Source: Mucilaginibacter gossypiicola (lineage in GTDB: Bacteria > Bacteroidota > Bacteroidia > Sphingobacteriales > Sphingobacteriaceae). Taken from it: a stretch of 64,000 nt of DNA. Below, in pieces: positions 43,289-51,248 of this stretch. The notes under the pieces are model-generated. The model made no database searches and was not told where the DNA came from. It worked only from the letters and a program-made list of their open reading frames with translations. Where the stretch lies: assembly GCF_900110105.1 (NCBI RefSeq), contig NZ_FOCL01000017.1, positions 80,720 to 144,719 on the forward strand, given 5' to 3'. Position 1 is the first letter of the stretch; every line of letters starts with the position of its first letter. The translations under genes were made by a program, and so were the position numbers.

Positions 43289-44104
43289 TTAGCTTACTTT
43301 TAAATGCGATGTTTGTTTAAAAGGCCAAAGTATAGATCCAGCAGGTGCTTTTTTAACCGCGAACCAAAGGGCCAGCAGTACACCATAGCTTCCGCCGCGC
43401 TCTATCCACTCAAACATTTCATATTTGGGATAAAAGAGCTCGCTGGATATTTTCCATATGATAAAAACGAGTAAGATATTTTTAAAAGGACGAATAAGTA
43501 CCATTAACGCAGCCAATACCTCAAACAAGCCTACAAACTGTGCTGTTTTGGCCGGATCAGCAAAACCAAGTGCGTGATATTGGTTCAATAAACCTTGCTT
43601 TTGAATGAGGTTAAGCCAACCGTGACCTATCAGCAGCATAAATGCAAATACCCTTAACCAGGTGATAACTTTAGCTAAAGTATCGGCATTGATGCTCACG
43701 TTATCATCCATACGGGCAAACAACTGCTTGCTCCCGATTTTGAAACCGCCCTGCATCAACAGTAATACGAATGGTGCTCCATAGTTACCGGCGCGTTCAA
43801 TAAACTCAGCAAAAGGCTCACCCGATAATGGGCGCATAGATGCTGTGGCCAATCCCCAAACTACCAGCCACATGGCAATAGCCCGGGTTGGATAAACCAG
43901 CATGGAAATGCCCATTAAAATATCAACTGTTCCTACATAAGGCATTAAGGTATAGGCCATGTCTTTGCCTATACCAAAAACGCCGAAATAATTACACCAG
44001 ATCTGTTTAGTGATAATTCCAAAAGCACCGTGCCCTATGAAACACATAGCTACCGCAAGGCGAAGTGTGAAATATATCTTTTGATCGTTTGTTAAGCTGC
44101 GCAT
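43289..44104 (-). CDS. Duplicated DoxX-like inner-membrane protein
   Basis: 271 residues with about eight membrane helices made of two DoxX-like halves. LRLAVAMCFIGHGAFGI (15-31) is echoed by LRVFAFMLLIGHGWLNL (about 149-165), and AEFIERAGNYGAPFVLLL (98-115) by EWIERGGSYGVLLALWF (about 236-252). DoxX proteins take part in quinone-linked redox reactions in some organisms, but this subgroup has no known role. 29 bp after the haloperoxidase-like gene and so in its operon. Confidence 0.8.
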   Translation of the reverse strand: MRSLTNDQKIYFTLRLAVAMCFIGHGAFGIITKQIWCNYFGVFGIGKDMAYTLMPYVGTVDILMGISMLVYPTRAIAMWLVVWGLATASMRPLSGEPFAEFIERAGNYGAPFVLLLMQGGFKIGSKQLFARMDDNVSINADTLAKVITWLRVFAFMLLIGHGWLNLIQKQGLLNQYHALGFADPAKTAQFVGLFEVLAALMVLIRPFKNILLVFIIWKISSELFYPKYEMFEWIERGGSYGVLLALWFAVKKAPAGSILWPFKQTSHLKVS

Positions 44105-44133
44105 TGTTTATTCGTCCTCAATTCAACACCCTG

Positions 44134-45690
44134 TTATTTTGCGTCGGCACCATCGGTTTTACCTCTGTTAACTGCGTACTGGCCAACTTTATTGCCGGTT
44201 ACTAAACCAACTTCGCAGTCGCTGCGGTAATGAATACCTCCGTATAACCTTGACATAGCTGCTGCATGCGCCATATCAGTAAATTTACTTCCCCTATCTG
44301 GTAGTAAATAGGTTAACACAGTAGCAGCCGAGCCACTAAAATTAGAGTGGCCTGAAGTATAGGCAGGAAAGTTTGGCACACCGGTTAAAGTTTTGATGTT
44401 GGGGTTAGCTTGTGACGGACGCTGGTTAAAGTAAAAATACTTGGTATCCCAACATACAATAGCAGCATCCATCTGAGCCATGTTCAACAATGCAAAGTTA
44501 CGCGCCCAGCGTACTTCGCTATAGTTTTGTTTTACAAACTCGTCGGCAGCAATAGCATTCCAGTGCCCGGTAGGTGTATAAGTACCCGCACCATCGGCCC
44601 AGAAAGCAACCAACTCTTCATGATCGCGGCTGTGATCTTTGCTGAATGACAATACCTCTTCTGTTTCCTTTTTAAATTCGGGCGAATTAGTTGCATAAGG
44701 AGCCGGAGGCCTGATGGCAGCTACGGTAGTCGTATCAAACAGAAATGGGACAACCTTTGAAAACAATGGCAGCATTGGCGGCCTTTTAGGGGTTTCCAGG
44801 CTCACCCAAAATTGCTCGCCTTTGGCTGCTGTAATGGTTTCAAAATTTTTCCAGATAGCAGGAGTACCGCCCGCTTTGCCTGCACCATCGCCACGGGCGC
44901 GAGTAGCAAATACTGCTGCAACCTGCCTGCCTAACGATTCGCCAGCTGCAAATTCGCCACGGGTGTTAGCACCTGATGCTATTCTGTATAATCTTTCCTC
45001 ATCAACTTTCTGTTGAATATAAGCTATATCCGCAGGAAATAACAACTTCATAATTTCAGACGTAGCACCAGATACTACTGCGTCCTCAGATGGATATGAA
45101 GGCAATTCAGATGCTGGGATCAATGCCTTTATACCCGAATCATTTTTATACGGTGCTGTGCGTTTATAAACGTTTTTAAAGTGCCATGCGGCTACCAATG
45201 CGTCATACTGCGCTGCACTTACATAAGCATATGCACGCGCCGCATAAGGCGGGTTCGAGAACGGAAATTCAGGATAATTAAACGGATTGGCCGAGTTTGG
45301 CGCCGGATAAGTACCATCAGGGTTTTGGTATGGTGGTATGTTATGTTTAGCCACCAATTCGCGCAGGATTTCGTTCCATCTTAAAACAGAGCCAGCACTC
45401 CAGTATTGAATTTTTGACTGCTGATCGCTGCTCAGGTTTTTCTGTAAACCTTTGATCTCGTTTAAATCAGCTACATAAGCCGGCGACGTCAATGCATCTG
45501 GCGCAGCCACGTTTAATGTACTAAAATCTGTAACCAACACCGGTTTCCAAGTATCCGCAGTGAGGTCGAGATTTGAGGGTTTAAGCGCGGGATACAGCGA
45601 CGTGCGATCTAAGATATCTTTTCGGCAAGAGCTAAAAGTTACTGCCGCTAGTGCTGTTACTGTAAATATATTAAGTATAGTTTTTTTCAT
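44134..45690 (-). CDS. Vanadium haloperoxidase/PAP2-like lipoprotein
   Basis: 518 residues from ATG 45690; Cys22 in TFSSCRKD makes it a lipoprotein. The vanadate/phosphate pocket of vanadium haloperoxidases and class A acid phosphatases is complete: Lys417-x6-Arg424-Pro425, TSGH with His448 (Thr instead of the usual Pro) and SRLYGGIHYRSD with Arg481, His487 and Asp491. It could therefore oxidise halides with hydrogen peroxide or hydrolyse phosphate esters; sequence cannot decide. N-terminal half is helical and of the type seen in bacterial haloperoxidase-like proteins. A further in-frame ATG lies at 45702. Co-transcribed with an upstream barrel and downstream DoxX gene. Confidence 0.88.
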   Translation of the reverse strand: MKKTILNIFTVTALAAVTFSSCRKDILDRTSLYPALKPSNLDLTADTWKPVLVTDFSTLNVAAPDALTSPAYVADLNEIKGLQKNLSSDQQSKIQYWSAGSVLRWNEILRELVAKHNIPPYQNPDGTYPAPNSANPFNYPEFPFSNPPYAARAYAYVSAAQYDALVAAWHFKNVYKRTAPYKNDSGIKALIPASELPSYPSEDAVVSGATSEIMKLLFPADIAYIQQKVDEERLYRIASGANTRGEFAAGESLGRQVAAVFATRARGDGAGKAGGTPAIWKNFETITAAKGEQFWVSLETPKRPPMLPLFSKVVPFLFDTTTVAAIRPPAPYATNSPEFKKETEEVLSFSKDHSRDHEELVAFWADGAGTYTPTGHWNAIAADEFVKQNYSEVRWARNFALLNMAQMDAAIVCWDTKYFYFNQRPSQANPNIKTLTGVPNFPAYTSGHSNFSGSAATVLTYLLPDRGSKFTDMAHAAAMSRLYGGIHYRSDCEVGLVTGNKVGQYAVNRGKTDGADAK

Positions 45691-45720
45691 TTCATTGATC
45701 ATTGATTGTGCAACCTCTTA

Positions 45721-46653
45721 TTACTTCTCCTTTTTGGTACTAAATACATAATACACACCTGCATAGCCGGTACGGGTTTGCCCTACGTTACGTCCGTCTA
45801 AAACATAGTTACCACCGGCGGTAAACTCAAGGCCGCTTACCGACTGGAAGCTATATTTAAGTATCAACCCAACAGCAGTACTGTTCATGCGGTTACTTGG
45901 AAACGGCATATCGTTTTTACGGATATCAAAACCGCTTGTGCTTGTAACTTTTGTAAAGGTAGCTTCGGCATTAAACTTAAGGCTTCGGTAACCGCTGCTA
46001 AACATAAAGTTGGTGGCATTTGGCAATTGTACTTCATTGGTGTAATGCATTTCTGTGGTGTAGTACGATGTTCTGTCGATAGTAATGTTGTCACGGCGGA
46101 TGTACTGACCTGAACCTGCTACAAAGAACCTGCCTGTTTGATAGTTAAGCAAAGCACGCAAAGCAGCACTTTTGCTATGCAAACCTACAGATAAAGGAAG
46201 AAAATCGGCCTGATAATTGGCCAGAGGTAAAATACCTGTAGCAATAGCATGAACGCTGAATAAGCCGCTGCCTATCTCCTCTTTTACTGCCATCCATTTA
46301 AATGACACACTAAGATCCTGAAATGACTTTTCACCTCGTAAAGTACCTGCCGAAGCATTAGTGGTTACATAAGGCACCATAAATAGCAGGTTGATCCGGT
46401 TTGAAAGACCATAATTACCACCCAGGCTGTAAACATTGGTACTTACAGTGCCCAAATTTTGATTATCCCGTTTAAAAGTGCCTTCCCAGTAATGGTCCCA
46501 ACTCCCATGGGAATATACTGCGGCAGCACAAAAATAATTTTTAGGGATCATCAATGCATCAGCATCGGTTTGGGCTTTGGCACATTGTGCAACAGCCATT
46601 AAAAAAGAAACTACAATACAACATCTGTAAAAATACAGCGACATAAATTTCAT
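45721..46653 (-). CDS. Outer-membrane beta-barrel protein, paralogue group 3
   Basis: 310 residues, signal peptide ending AKAQ (about 28), then beta-strand-rich sequence with GLSNRINLLFMVPYVTTNAS, ATGILPLANY and a terminal aromatic strand (GYAGVYYVFS). It is probably a transporter-like barrel, distantly like the two paralogues at the other end of the cluster but clearly separate. First gene of the operon; the haloperoxidase-like gene starts 30 bp after its stop. ATG codons at 46653 and 46644 are both possible. Ligand unknown. Confidence 0.75.
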   Translation of the reverse strand: MKFMSLYFYRCCIVVSFLMAVAQCAKAQTDADALMIPKNYFCAAAVYSHGSWDHYWEGTFKRDNQNLGTVSTNVYSLGGNYGLSNRINLLFMVPYVTTNASAGTLRGEKSFQDLSVSFKWMAVKEEIGSGLFSVHAIATGILPLANYQADFLPLSVGLHSKSAALRALLNYQTGRFFVAGSGQYIRRDNITIDRTSYYTTEMHYTNEVQLPNATNFMFSSGYRSLKFNAEATFTKVTSTSGFDIRKNDMPFPSNRMNSTAVGLILKYSFQSVSGLEFTAGGNYVLDGRNVGQTRTGYAGVYYVFSTKKEK

Positions 46654-46706
46654 TACGTTTAAATAAAGGGTATAACTAAAAATGGTAAAACAAAAGCCGG
46701 ATCAAC

Positions 46707-46746
46707 ATTATCAACTGAAATCGCTTAACCACCGATTGTTGATAAT
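46707..46746 (-). promoter_or_regulatory. 9-bp inverted repeat before the barrel operon
   Basis: ATTATCAAC (46707-46715) and GTTGATAAT (46738-46746) are exact inverted arms 54-93 bp upstream of the operon start; nearby CTGAAAT/ATTTCAG adds partial symmetry. Operator or mRNA-leader hairpin; function inferred. Confidence 0.35.
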
Positions 46747-46909
46747 ATTTCAGCATTAAGGAGCTTGATCAAAGCCGTAAAAAGAAGCTATTGCCCCAAT
46801 AATAGGGAGCACAGACAATGTGCGGTTCAAAAAGCCAAATGATAAAACGGATTGTATCCTTAAAACACAGGCACACAAATCAATTTAACTCATAATTTAC
46901 AGGCAATAA

Positions 46910-47461
46910 TCAGCAGGCAGAGTTTGGCGGCTTGCCGGGTGACTCAATGAAGGGTGAATTTACATGGTAGGCTATAGGGCGTGAATGTACCTTTAATATC
47001 CTTCCGTAAGATAAGAATTGGTAGTGCATAACCTGGAAACTATACTCGTTCCCGGTATTTACTTTTTTCTGAGATTGATCATGTCCCTTTTTACTTAAGG
47101 GCACATCGCTTATTTCTTTGGCAATAATGAGATTTGCTTTAACCAGGCGTGTTTTAACGCTGTTGGCTATACAAATAAACGACATTGTATCCTGCGTAAC
47201 TTTATAGCGCAGATAATTGTAGTAAACCCCCTTTAATTGCAGTTGTCCCTGATCATGCACATAGCCGGCCCAACTGTGGATTTTGGGAAGATGTACGGGG
47301 ATCTTGATTTCAACAAGCTTGGTAGCATCAACCTTGTTCTCGTAAATTTCTTTCACAATTTGTACTTCAGACCGGTGAATAAAATACTGAAATGCCAAAT
47401 TGTACCCGCCCAAATTGAACAGATGTACATTCAACAATAGTATTGCTATAAGCTTCTTCAC
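46910..47461 (-). CDS. Unrecognised exported protein
   Basis: 183 residues if started at GTG 47461 (then MKKLIAILLLNVHLFNLGGY, a good signal peptide or membrane anchor). No ATG is available at the 5' end, and TTG 47464 is the alternative. The rest is mixed: KIPVHLPKIHSWAGYVHDQG, LKGVYYNYLRYKV, then a basic linker with KKGHDQSQKK, and a C-terminal tail rich in Pro (ESPGKPPNSAC). Resembles small uncharacterised Bacteroidota proteins; I cannot name a family or function. It is divergent from the YeeE genes across a 164-bp gap with a perfect palindrome. Confidence 0.65.
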   Translation of the reverse strand: MKKLIAILLLNVHLFNLGGYNLAFQYFIHRSEVQIVKEIYENKVDATKLVEIKIPVHLPKIHSWAGYVHDQGQLQLKGVYYNYLRYKVTQDTMSFICIANSVKTRLVKANLIIAKEISDVPLSKKGHDQSQKKVNTGNEYSFQVMHYQFLSYGRILKVHSRPIAYHVNSPFIESPGKPPNSAC

Positions 47462-47506
47462 CAAAAGAAATTACTGTTAGGGTATATAATTGACAGTAAA
47501 TATATG

Positions 47507-47520
47507 TAACAATATTGTTA
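47507..47520. promoter_or_regulatory. Perfect 14-bp palindrome TAACAATATTGTTA
   Basis: Lies between divergent genes, 46 bp from the start of 46910-47461 and 106 bp from the YeeE gene. Size and symmetry fit a dimeric winged-helix repressor (ArsR- or Crp-like); no regulator gene is adjacent. Confidence 0.45.
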
Positions 47521-47625
47521 AAACAAATAAAAAATTAAATTGTACAAATTACAGTTTAACGGGAATGAAATTGATAATTTGCCAATTTACATTGGATATA
47601 TTTGCCATTTATTAACCTGTAAACT

Positions 47626-48186
47626 ATGGATTTAATAACCCACCCCTGGCCCTGGTACGTGGCTGGTCCGCTGATAGGCCTGGTTGTACCTGCCTTGCTT
47701 ATACTCGGCAATAAAACCTTTGGTATTTCATCATCATTGAGGCATATCTGCGCGGCATGTATCCCTGCTAATATTTCATTTTTTAAATACGACTGGAAAA
47801 AAGAAAGCTGGAATCTGTTTTTTGTTGCCGGCATTGTTTTGGGTGGATTCACAGCCGCTCAGTTTCTTTCGGCCAATCATCCGGTTAATATTACCGCGCA
47901 AACCCATACCCTGCTTAAACAACAAGGCGTTAAAGATTTTAATGGTTTGCTGCCAAAGGATATTTTCAGCTTTGATCAGCTACTCACTTTAAGAGGTTTT
48001 ATTTTTATGGTGATAGGTGGTTTTTTGGTCGGCTTTGGCACCAGGTACGCAGGCGGCTGCACGTCTGGCCATGCCATTATGGGAATCTCCAACCTGCAAT
48101 GGCCCTCGCTGGTAGCTACATGCTGTTTTATGGCAGGCGGCTTCATCATGACCTGGTTTATTTTACCTTACCTTTTACACTTATAA
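47626..48186 (+). CDS. YeeE/YedE sulfur transporter, half 1
   Basis: Inner-membrane protein of the YeeE/YedE (TsuA-like) family, which moves thiosulfate or other reduced sulfur. 186 residues, about four helices, with signature RYAGGCTSGHAIMG (140-153) including the conserved Cys145. Full-length YeeE proteins carry two such halves; here they are split over two genes, a common arrangement in Bacteroidota. Its stop and the next start are 1 bp apart. Substrate is inferred from family. Confidence 0.88.
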   Translation: MDLITHPWPWYVAGPLIGLVVPALLILGNKTFGISSSLRHICAACIPANISFFKYDWKKESWNLFFVAGIVLGGFTAAQFLSANHPVNITAQTHTLLKQQGVKDFNGLLPKDIFSFDQLLTLRGFIFMVIGGFLVGFGTRYAGGCTSGHAIMGISNLQWPSLVATCCFMAGGFIMTWFILPYLLHL

Positions 48187-48187
48187 A

Positions 48188-48598
48188 ATGCGTAACATCA
48201 AATACCTGTTTGCAGGCCTGCTTTTTGGCATAGTACTGGTAAAATCAGAAGTGATCTCCTGGTTCAGGGTCCAGGAGATGTTCAGGCTGCAATCATTTCA
48301 TATGTACGGTATCATTGGCAGCGCAATTGCTGTAGGGATGATCTCCGTTTTGATCATTAAACGTTTTAAAATCAAAACCCTTTCAGGAGAACCTATTGTT
48401 ATTCCCGATAAAAAATTCAACTGGGGTAATGTATATGGCGGGCTGATATTTGGCTTAGGCTGGGCAATTACGGGCGCATGCCCCGGCCCGCTGTTTGCGC
48501 AGATTGGGAGCGGATTTTTAGTTACTTCAGTTACGCTGTTGAGTGCTATTTTGGGTACCTGGGTTTATGGATTGGTAAGGGAAAAATTGCCTCAATAA
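48188..48598 (+). CDS. YeeE/YedE sulfur transporter, half 2 (DUF6691-like)
   Basis: 136 residues, about four helices, second half of the split YeeE/YedE transporter. The matching signature GWAITGACPGPLFAQIGSG (91-109) contains conserved Cys98. Translationally coupled to half 1 and followed 28 bp later by a thioredoxin-like gene, so all three form one operon. The two conserved cysteines, one per half, are those proposed to relay the sulfur substrate through the channel. Confidence 0.88.
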   Translation: MRNIKYLFAGLLFGIVLVKSEVISWFRVQEMFRLQSFHMYGIIGSAIAVGMISVLIIKRFKIKTLSGEPIVIPDKKFNWGNVYGGLIFGLGWAITGACPGPLFAQIGSGFLVTSVTLLSAILGTWVYGLVREKLPQ

Positions 48599-48626
48599 TC
48601 AGTTTCACGCTTTTAAATATGGCATA

Positions 48627-49211
48627 ATGATCCAACGGCAGAGGATATCGGTATCAAACATTTTCAGCATACTGATTATGGCTTTATTGCTGCTGATTAT
48701 CTTTAATCCCAATGCAAAAAGTTACATAATCAGGGGCCTAATGTCGATTGGCCTGTTCCAACCAGACCCTGCCGGATACACCAGACATCATGAATCGCTT
48801 AATGATATCCCCGATATACAGTTTAAAGATGCGGCCGGTAACACAACATCATTAAGCACCTTAAAATCTAAAATTGTATTTATTAATTACTGGGCCACCT
48901 GGTGCCCGCCCTGCATTGCTGAAATGCCCAGGGTAAACGAGCTTTACAAAAAATTCAGGAACGATCCTGATGTAACTTTTCTGTTGGTTGACGTAGATAA
49001 CAACCTGCCTAAAGCAAAAGCTTTTATACTTAAAAACGGCTATGACCTTCCTTTATACACACAAATGAGCAACGTTCCCGACACTTTGCTCGATGGCACC
49101 ATTCCCACTACCCTCGTATTTAGTAAAGATGGTAAACTCATTTACAAACACTCCGGCGCGGCTGATTACAGCAGTAAGGAGTTTGAAGAGTTTATTAGGA
49201 AGAACCGTTGA
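48627..49211 (+). CDS. TlpA/ResA-like thioredoxin-fold protein
   Basis: Membrane-anchored periplasmic thiol-disulfide oxidoreductase. 194 residues: one N-terminal helix (about 11-27), then a thioredoxin fold with active site WATWCPPC (Cys93, Cys96), the FLLVDVDNN strand, and the cis-Pro region DGTIPTTLVF. The TlpA/ResA class usually reduces cytochrome or other exported-protein disulfides. Third gene after the YeeE pair, suggesting it may keep transporter or sulfur-handling thiols reduced; that link is inference. Confidence 0.88.
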   Translation: MIQRQRISVSNIFSILIMALLLLIIFNPNAKSYIIRGLMSIGLFQPDPAGYTRHHESLNDIPDIQFKDAAGNTTSLSTLKSKIVFINYWATWCPPCIAEMPRVNELYKKFRNDPDVTFLLVDVDNNLPKAKAFILKNGYDLPLYTQMSNVPDTLLDGTIPTTLVFSKDGKLIYKHSGAADYSSKEFEEFIRKNR

Positions 49212-49218
49212 TTTATTT

Positions 49219-49338
49219 GATTACGTTGATTTCGCTGATTTGTTGATGGTTTCATCAGGTAGATTGAGATTAGCTAATCATTTAAATTTTTAGCTAATCA
49301 TTAGCCTTCCGCTATGCATCAGCGAAATCAACGTAATC
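49219..49338. repeat. 21-bp perfect inverted repeat
   Basis: GATTACGTTGATTTCGCTGA T (49219-49239) and its exact reverse complement (49318-49338) flank about 78 bp containing two TAGCTAATCA copies (49271-49280 and 49291-49300). It follows the thioredoxin stop. No gene inside. Confidence 0.8.
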
Positions 49339-49434
49339 ATCTCCTCAATATCAGCGGTTTTTTTATTGTTATTTTAACACTTATTAACAAATTTTTCTTT
49401 TCTTTACTGCACAATCAGTTAATCCTAAGTTTCA

Positions 49435-50985
49435 ATGAAAAAGAACCCGTTTTTACAACTCGGCGTTATCGCTTTGTCTTTATTGAGCTCGGCATCCTAC
49501 GGGCAAACCGGTACACTTAATATCAGTACCGATTCAAAAACAACCATCAGCAAGCACATTTACGGTCAATTTGCCGAACACCTCGGTCACGGCATTTACG
49601 GCGGTTTCTGGGTTGATAAAACCCTGCCCGTAAAAAAGCAGGACCGCATCAGGCTTGATATTGTTGATGCCCTTAAAAAGATAAAGATCCCTAACCTGCG
49701 CTGGCCCGGCGGCTGCTTTGCCGATGAGTATCACTGGCGCGATGGTATCGGCCCCGCTGCTGAACGCCCGCGCATGGTAAATACCAATTGGGGCGGCATT
49801 ACCGAAGATAACAGCTTTGGTACACACGAGTTCCTGGAACTTTGCGATTTACTGGGTTGCGAGCCTTACATAGCAGGCAACGTGGGCAGCGGTACGGTTG
49901 ATGAAATGTCGAAATGGATTGAATACTTAAACTCAAACAGCACCAGCACCGTGGTGCAACTGCGTAAAAAGAATGGGCACCCTGCTCCTTATAAAGTAAC
50001 CTTTTGGGGCGTAGGTAACGAAAGCTGGGGCTGCGGCGGTAACATGACACCCGAATATTATACCGACTTGTTTAAACGCTATGCTTCATTTGCCAAGGAT
50101 TACCCGGGCGCCAAACTTAATAAGATAGCCAGCGGACCAAATGCCGATGATTACCACTGGACAGAAGTTTGTATGAAAAATATCTCGAGCGGGATGATGT
50201 CGGGCTTGTCATTACATTACTATACTATACCAACCGGTAACTGGGGTAAAAAAGGTTCGGCAACTAATTTTAGTGAGAAAGAATACTTTGGCACAATGGT
50301 TAACTGTCTTAAAATGGAAGAATTGGTTACCAAACATTCGGCCATTATGGATAAATATGACCCGGAGAAAAAAGTAGCGCTTGTTGTTGACGAATGGGGC
50401 GTTTGGACTGATCCTGAACCAGGTACAAACCCTGGCTTCCTTTATCAGCAAAACAGCCTGCGCGATGCTTTGATAGCTGGCACAACGCTTAACATTTTCA
50501 ACAACCATAGCGACCGTGTTAAAATGGCTGCCCTTGCCCAAACCATTAACGTTTTGCAGGCCTTAATTTTAACCGATAAGGAAAAAATGGTGCTTACCCC
50601 TACTTATCACATATTTGATATGTACAAAGTTCATCAGGACGCCAAATACCTGCCTATTAAATTAAGCGTACCTGATTATGAGGTTGACGGTAAAAAGATC
50701 GAAGCGGTAAATGCATCTGCTTCACAAGACGCATCGGGCAAGGTACACATCTCCCTGGTAAACCTTGACCCTCATAATACCATTACAATTACAACCGGCC
50801 TCAGCGATATTAAATGGCAAACCGTTAGCGGCCAGGTACTAACCTCTGCTAATTTAACTGATGTTAACACATTTAAGGATGCCAATAAAATCCACCTGAC
50901 TGCATTTAACGGCGCTAAGAAAGACGGCGACAAACTGGTTGTAAGTCTGCCTGCAAAATCTGTAGTAACACTTGAATTAAAATAA
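49435..50985 (+). CDS. GH51 alpha-L-arabinofuranosidase (short form)
   Basis: 516 residues: signal peptide 1-24 (SASYGQ), TIM barrel from HIYGQFAEHLGHGIYGG (41-57) and LRWPGGCFADEYHWRDGIGP (88-107), acid/base Glu196 in WGVGNESWGC, LHYYT (260-264), nucleophile Glu320 in VVDEWGVW, and the C-terminal beta domain ending SLPAKSVVTLEL. This is the classic bacterial GH51 layout, unlike the longer form at 2099. Acts on terminal arabinofuranosyl groups. Single gene, closed by a terminator at 51007-51039. Confidence 0.96.
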   Translation: MKKNPFLQLGVIALSLLSSASYGQTGTLNISTDSKTTISKHIYGQFAEHLGHGIYGGFWVDKTLPVKKQDRIRLDIVDALKKIKIPNLRWPGGCFADEYHWRDGIGPAAERPRMVNTNWGGITEDNSFGTHEFLELCDLLGCEPYIAGNVGSGTVDEMSKWIEYLNSNSTSTVVQLRKKNGHPAPYKVTFWGVGNESWGCGGNMTPEYYTDLFKRYASFAKDYPGAKLNKIASGPNADDYHWTEVCMKNISSGMMSGLSLHYYTIPTGNWGKKGSATNFSEKEYFGTMVNCLKMEELVTKHSAIMDKYDPEKKVALVVDEWGVWTDPEPGTNPGFLYQQNSLRDALIAGTTLNIFNNHSDRVKMAALAQTINVLQALILTDKEKMVLTPTYHIFDMYKVHQDAKYLPIKLSVPDYEVDGKKIEAVNASASQDASGKVHISLVNLDPHNTITITTGLSDIKWQTVSGQVLTSANLTDVNTFKDANKIHLTAFNGAKKDGDKLVVSLPAKSVVTLELK

Positions 50986-51006
50986 AATCCTTTCCCCTAA
51001 GAAAGT

Positions 51007-51039
51007 AAAACGGCCGGGCAAATTGCCTGGCCGTTTTTT
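51007..51039 (+). terminator. Terminator of the GH51 gene
   Basis: AAAACGGCCGGGCA (51007-51020) pairs with TGCCTGGCCGTTTT (51024-51037) with one G-U, followed by more T. Confidence 0.85.
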
Positions 51040-51084
51040 GTATGATGTTAGTCTGTTTGGAGGGCTTCAATTCGTTAATTGAGA

Positions 51085-51187
51085 TGTAGAGACGCATCAC
51101 ATGCGTCTCCCGTTTGCAATTTCCGATGGATTATAGGCCTCTTAAACCGGCTTGTCCGTTGGGAGACGCATGTGATGCGTCTCTACA
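51085..51187. repeat. GAGACGCA palindrome pair, copy 3 (REPIN-like)
   Basis: Left unit (51090-51109, centre CAC) and right unit (51163-51183, centre GTG) are identical in plan to copy 1 at 16017-16115. The 50-bp interior is related to copy 1 in the reverse orientation (CGGCTTGTC here, GACAAGCCG there). Confidence 0.85.
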
Positions 51188-51248
51188 AAAAATGCTTTAT
51201 TTTTTCAACGTCGTATGTTTCTACCAGTTCCTTTTGCTGATTGGATAA

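Noticed and set aside
44714..45016. Open frame antisense to the haloperoxidase-like gene
   Set aside because: Shadow of a strongly conserved coding region; no independent support.
16017..51187. GAGACGCA repeats as a CRISPR array
   Set aside because: The units are inverted pairs at three distant loci, not regular direct repeats with spacers, and no cas gene is present.
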